From Rhodoferax sp. (GTDB taxonomy: Bacteria; Pseudomonadota; Gammaproteobacteria; Burkholderiales; Burkholderiaceae_C), in the NCBI GenBank assembly GCA_021737905.1, contig JAIPDA010000087.1, positions 1 to 8,861 of the forward strand: a DNA stretch of 8,861 nucleotides, in the 5' to 3' direction. A program made the translations under genes and the position numbers. Below, piece after piece: positions 5,875-8,861 of this stretch. The notes beneath the pieces are model-generated. The model was given only the letters and a program-made list of their open reading frames with translations, did not search any database and was not told the DNA's origin. The stretch's first letter is position 1; every line of letters starts with the position of its first letter.

Positions 5875-7134
5875 ATGTCAGACACTTTGCTGGCGCAACT
5901 GAGCGAGCGCAAAGCCGCTGTTCGCGACTACGCCATCGTCACTGCCGCCTACTGGGGCTTCACACTGACAGATGGTGCGCTGCGCATGATGGTGCTGCTG
6001 CATTTTTACCGGCTGGGCTACTCATCGTTCTCGCTGGCTTTGCTGTTTTTGCTGTACGAGGCTGCCGGCATTTTGGCCAACCTGATAGGCGGCTGGCTGG
6101 CCACACGCTACGGCATTGCCCGCATGCTGGCCGTGGGAATGAGCTTGCAGATCATCGGTTTTTTGCTGCTCTCCCTGCTGGATCCCGGCTGGACTGCGGC
6201 CTTGTCCGTGACGTGGGTGGTGATCGCGCAAGGTATCTGCGGCGTTGCCAAAGACCTCACCAAGACTGCCAGTAAATCGGCCATCAAAATCACCGCTGAC
6301 CGGGCACAGAATCAAGGGAGCGGTCAACTTTTCAAGTGGGTGGCCTGGTTCACCGGCAGCAAAAATGCGATGAAGGGTGTTGGCTTTTTCCTGGGCGGCT
6401 TGCTGCTGGACCAGTTGGGATTTGGTCCGGCTTTGTGGGTCATGGCCGCCCTGCTGGGCGTGGTACTGGCGGGCGTGCTGATGTTTGTGCCGCGCCTGAT
6501 GGGCAAACGAGATGCCTCGAAAACCGCCAAAGAATTTTTGGCTAAAAACCGGGGCATCAACCTGCTGGCGCTGGCGCGTGTGGTGCTGTTCGGCGCACGC
6601 GACGTTTGGTTTGTGGTGGGCGTGCCCGTGTTTTTGTATGCCTCCGGCTGGACCTTCACCATGGTGGGCGGCTTTTTAGCGCTCTGGACAATTGGCTACG
6701 GCCTGGTACAAGCGCTGGCACCGCAGATCGTGCGGCGCAGTGATGACGGCCTGAGCCGCGAGGTGCCGGCGGCGCGCTGGTGGTCGGCCATCCTGGCAGC
6801 AATCACCGCGGCGCTGGCTGTGGCCGTGGGTATGCACGCACCGCAACTGCAGTGGGTGGTGGTTTTCGGCCTGGTGCTTTTCGGCATTGCGTTTGCAGTC
6901 AACTCTTCGGTCCACTCTTACCTGGTGCTGGCCTATGCCGGCAGTGAAAAAGCGGCTGAAGACGTCGGTTTTTATTACGCCGCCAACGCCTTGGGCCGCT
7001 TTGGCGGAACACTGCTGTCCGGCTTGCTCTACCAGTGGGGCGGCCTGCTCTGGGCGCTGATCGCCTCAGCCATGATGCTGACGGCCTGCTGGCTGGTGAC
7101 ATTGGCGCTGCCAGTGGTTCGGCCTAAGGCATGA
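5875..7134 (+). CDS. arsJ: ArsJ, organoarsenical efflux permease (MFS)
   Basis: A 419-residue inner-membrane protein of the major facilitator superfamily, with roughly a dozen hydrophobic segments and the usual family length. Characteristic stretches are YWGFTLTDGALRMMVLLHFY (26-45), GVAKDLTKTASKSAIK (123-138), FTGSKNAMKGVGFFLGG (159-175) and DVGFYYAANALGRFGG (363-378), which I recognise as ArsJ. It exports 1-arseno-3-phosphoglycerate made by the GAPDH encoded just upstream. The start at 5875 has only a weak upstream GAAG and lies 5 bases after the gap stop, so coupling is likely. The stop overlaps the next ATG. No ArsR repressor, ArsC reductase or ArsB/Acr3 pump appears in the window, so this is a stand-alone arsenate route here. 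Confidence 0.93.
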   Translation: MSDTLLAQLSERKAAVRDYAIVTAAYWGFTLTDGALRMMVLLHFYRLGYSSFSLALLFLLYEAAGILANLIGGWLATRYGIARMLAVGMSLQIIGFLLLSLLDPGWTAALSVTWVVIAQGICGVAKDLTKTASKSAIKITADRAQNQGSGQLFKWVAWFTGSKNAMKGVGFFLGGLLLDQLGFGPALWVMAALLGVVLAGVLMFVPRLMGKRDASKTAKEFLAKNRGINLLALARVVLFGARDVWFVVGVPVFLYASGWTFTMVGGFLALWTIGYGLVQALAPQIVRRSDDGLSREVPAARWWSAILAAITAALAVAVGMHAPQLQWVVVFGLVLFGIAFAVNSSVHSYLVLAYAGSEKAAEDVGFYYAANALGRFGGTLLSGLLYQWGGLLWALIASAMMLTACWLVTLALPVVRPKA

Positions 7135-7766
7135 ATTCCCGCACACAAAGTCGGCCTGAAGAATTAGCCAACAGCTTGAGCCACGGCGCGGCACTGTTGG
7201 GTGCCTTGGCAGCAGTGCCGTTTTTGCTGGGTGCAGCCAATCCATCCGGTGAAGCCCCGCGCACAGGTTCTCTCGTCTTTGCACTGACGATGGTTTTGCT
7301 GTACTTCACCTCCACGGTTTACCATGCGCTGCCCGACGGGCGGGGTAAAAATTTCTTTCTCAAACTTGACCACGGCGCGATCTTTTTTTTCATCGCCGGC
7401 AGTTACACACCCTTTGCACTGGCCAACACGGCCGCCACGCCGGATTGGATAACGCTGGGGCTGGTCTGGCTGACCGCGTTGTTGGGTGCTGCCTTGAAAA
7501 TTAGCAACAAAATGTCATCGCCCTGGCTGTCCACCAGCCTTTACCTGTTGATGGGTTGGCTGGTACTGGTAGCTGCGCTGCCTGTGGTGCGGCATGCGTC
7601 TGCCGAGGTGATAAACCTTTTGCTGCTAGGCGGTGCCGCTTACACAGTAGGCGTCATTTTTTTCGCACTGGACGCTAAGGTGAAGTACGCCCACACGGTA
7701 TGGCACGCTTTGGTGGCCACCGGAACGGCCTGCCATTTCTTTGCTGTTTTGGCTTGTGCAGTTTAA
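7131..7766 (+). CDS. trhA: PAQR/hemolysin III family membrane protein (TrhA-like)
   Basis: A 211-residue integral membrane protein with about seven hydrophobic segments, the normal size for the bacterial hemolysin III/PAQR family. The family's conserved residues are present: EELANSLSHG (10-19), STVYHALP (61-68, His65), LDHGAIFFFIAGSYTPF (79-95, Asp80/His81) and HTVWHALVATG (188-198, His188 and His192). The His cluster is the likely Zn site, and distant relatives are lipid-amide hydrolases and adiponectin receptors. E. coli TrhA (YqfA) is linked to membrane energy and lipid homeostasis rather than to haemolysis. The ATG overlaps the arsJ stop (ATGA) and lacks a properly spaced ribosome binding site, so it is translated with arsJ. 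Its role beside an arsenate exporter is unknown. A membrane task during phosphate stress is conceivable but speculative. Confidence 0.9.
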   Translation: MNSRTQSRPEELANSLSHGAALLGALAAVPFLLGAANPSGEAPRTGSLVFALTMVLLYFTSTVYHALPDGRGKNFFLKLDHGAIFFFIAGSYTPFALANTAATPDWITLGLVWLTALLGAALKISNKMSSPWLSTSLYLLMGWLVLVAALPVVRHASAEVINLLLLGGAAYTVGVIFFALDAKVKYAHTVWHALVATGTACHFFAVLACAV

Positions 7767-7817
7767 AAAATAGCACCTGAATGCTATGCTGGCATTGAAA
7801 TTTATTGATCAGGAATT
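7767..7817 (+). other. Short spacer with inverted repeat between trhA and ppx
   Basis: This 51-base AT-rich gap contains the perfect inverted repeat ATAGCA-cctgaa-TGCTAT (7770-7787). An A-run precedes it on the plus strand, so the T-run that would complete a terminator lies on the minus strand, where there is no gene to terminate. I see no clear promoter or Pho box for ppx, so ppx may be read through from the upstream operon. Confidence 0.4.
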
Positions 7818-8861
7818 ATGCAAAACGGAACCCGACTGGCGGCTGTGGATTTGGGCTCTAACAGCTTTCGACTTGAAATTGGTCGCTTCGATGACGGCAT
7901 CATCCGTCCAACTGAGTATCTAAAAGAAACAGTTCGTCAAGGCAACGGACTTGATGCGGACCGTAACCTCACCGAGCAAGCCATGCAACGCGGCTGGGAC
8001 TGCCTGGCTCGTTTTGGTGAACGTCTGGCCGGCTTTAAGAAAAGCCAGGTACGCGCAGTTGCCACACAAACCATGCGTGAGGCCAGGAACCGCGATGTGT
8101 TTCTCACCAGGGCACACCAGCTGCTCGGCTTTCCAATCGACGTGATTGCCGGGCGTGAAGAGGCGCGGATGATCTACCAGGGGGTGGCGCATCTGCTGCC
8201 GCAATCGACCGAGCGCCGCTTGGTGGTAGACATTGGCGGGCGGTCTACCGAAATGATTCTGGGTTGCGAGCTTGAAGCCCAAACCATGGAGTCCTTGCGG
8301 GTGGGCAGTGTTCGTTGGTCCATGAAATATTTTCCTGAGGGACAGTTTACCGAGCGTGCATTCAAGGCTGCAGAAATTGCGGCCAAAGCGGTACTCGAAG
8401 AAGCTACCCCTCTGTTTGAAAGACAGCTGTGGGACACCGCCTATGGCTCTTCCGGCACCGTGGGTGCCGTCAGTGACGTGCTGAGCGCCTCAGGTTGGCC
8501 GCAAGGCCTGATCACTCGTGAAGGCCTGGACTGGCTGCTGGACCGCTTGCTCAAAGCCCAAAGTGCAGACCGCCTCAAAATGGAGTCCCTCAAAGACGAT
8601 CGCCGACCTGTGATTGGTGGTGGCGTCAGCGTGCTGAGGGCGGTTTTTGATTTGATGAACATCGAGACCATGCATGTGGCCCGCGGTGCATTGCGCCACG
8701 GTGCACTCTACGATTTGCTGGACCGGGAAGCGCCGCAGACCGATTTGCGCTCACACACCGTGCAAAGTCTGGCGCGCAAATTTGACGTTGACAGGGTGCA
8801 TGCTGAACGCGTGAGCCGCACCGCGCGCCAACTGCTGGCTATGTTGTGTTCAGGCCCGGAC
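7818..8861 (+). CDS. ppx: Exopolyphosphatase, Ppx/GppA family (partial, 3' end missing)
   Basis: An open frame of 348 codons continues to the right edge. Members of this family are about 500 residues, so roughly 70% is present. Ppx removes terminal phosphates from polyphosphate, and relatives (GppA) hydrolyse pppGpp. The ASKHA nucleotide-fold motifs are clear: AVDLGSNSFRLEIG (9-22, phosphate-1 loop), AVATQTMREARN (80-91), GREEARMIYQGVAH (113-126), VVDIGGRSTEMILG (137-150, phosphate-2 loop), YGSSGTVGAV and IGGGVSVLRAVFDLM. The last part, about residue 310 on, begins the C-terminal HD-like helical domain. The phosphate-2 loop has Arg where many family members have Gly (GGGSTE). The start has AGGA (7811-7814) only 3 bases ahead, close but usable. 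It lies 51 bases after trhA on the same strand. Confidence 0.93.
   Translation, partial: MQNGTRLAAVDLGSNSFRLEIGRFDDGIIRPTEYLKETVRQGNGLDADRNLTEQAMQRGWDCLARFGERLAGFKKSQVRAVATQTMREARNRDVFLTRAHQLLGFPIDVIAGREEARMIYQGVAHLLPQSTERRLVVDIGGRSTEMILGCELEAQTMESLRVGSVRWSMKYFPEGQFTERAFKAAEIAAKAVLEEATPLFERQLWDTAYGSSGTVGAVSDVLSASGWPQGLITREGLDWLLDRLLKAQSADRLKMESLKDDRRPVIGGGVSVLRAVFDLMNIETMHVARGALRHGALYDLLDREAPQTDLRSHTVQSLARKFDVDRVHAERVSRTARQLLAMLCSGPD

Noticed and set aside
7920..8282. 120-residue minus-strand frame inside ppx
   Set aside because: The plus-strand Ppx frame is full of conserved motifs through this whole stretch. The reverse frame resembles nothing.

Overview
This window looks like chromosomal DNA of a betaproteobacterium, most probably Burkholderiales/Comamonadaceae (Rhodoferax/Polaromonas-like). 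That placement rests on GC-rich coding regions with AT-richer spacers and on the general look of the PhoX, ArsJ and Ppx proteins. It is an impression from the sequence, not a database result. No tRNA, rRNA, transposase, CRISPR array or prophage gene was seen.

Layout. (a) 1-119, +: the last 38 codons of a membrane protein, probably a DMT/EamA-type transporter. (b) 254-2181, -: a two-gene operon with a 4-base ATGA overlap. It encodes a PlcP-like metallophosphoesterase (COG2908 type) followed by a GT4 glycosyltransferase. (c) 2391-4631, -: a PhoX-family alkaline phosphatase with a Tat-like export signal, closed by a strong intrinsic terminator at 2339-2371. (d) 4632-4825: a divergent promoter region holding two Pho-box-like elements pointing opposite ways. 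(e) 4826-7766, +: a tightly packed operon of ArsJ-associated glyceraldehyde-3-phosphate dehydrogenase, the MFS exporter ArsJ, and a PAQR/hemolysin-III membrane protein. (f) 7818-8861, +: exopolyphosphatase (Ppx/GppA), running off the right edge.

How the genes fit together. Nearly everything here concerns phosphate shortage. PhoX releases phosphate from organic esters outside the cytoplasm. A PlcP plus GT4 pair is the known toolkit for removing phosphate from membrane phospholipids and replacing them with glycolipids. Ppx hydrolyses stored polyphosphate. GAPDH plus ArsJ disposes of arsenate, the toxic phosphate mimic that enters through phosphate transporters, which are themselves induced in starvation.

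Three 18-bp 7-4-7 elements resembling PhoB boxes lie upstream of plcP, phoX and gap. Each is followed by a -10-like hexamer exactly 10 bases further on. This suggests that lipid remodelling, phosphatase and arsenate export form one PhoB-controlled phosphate-starvation island. The gene families are read directly from the sequence; the common regulation is inference.
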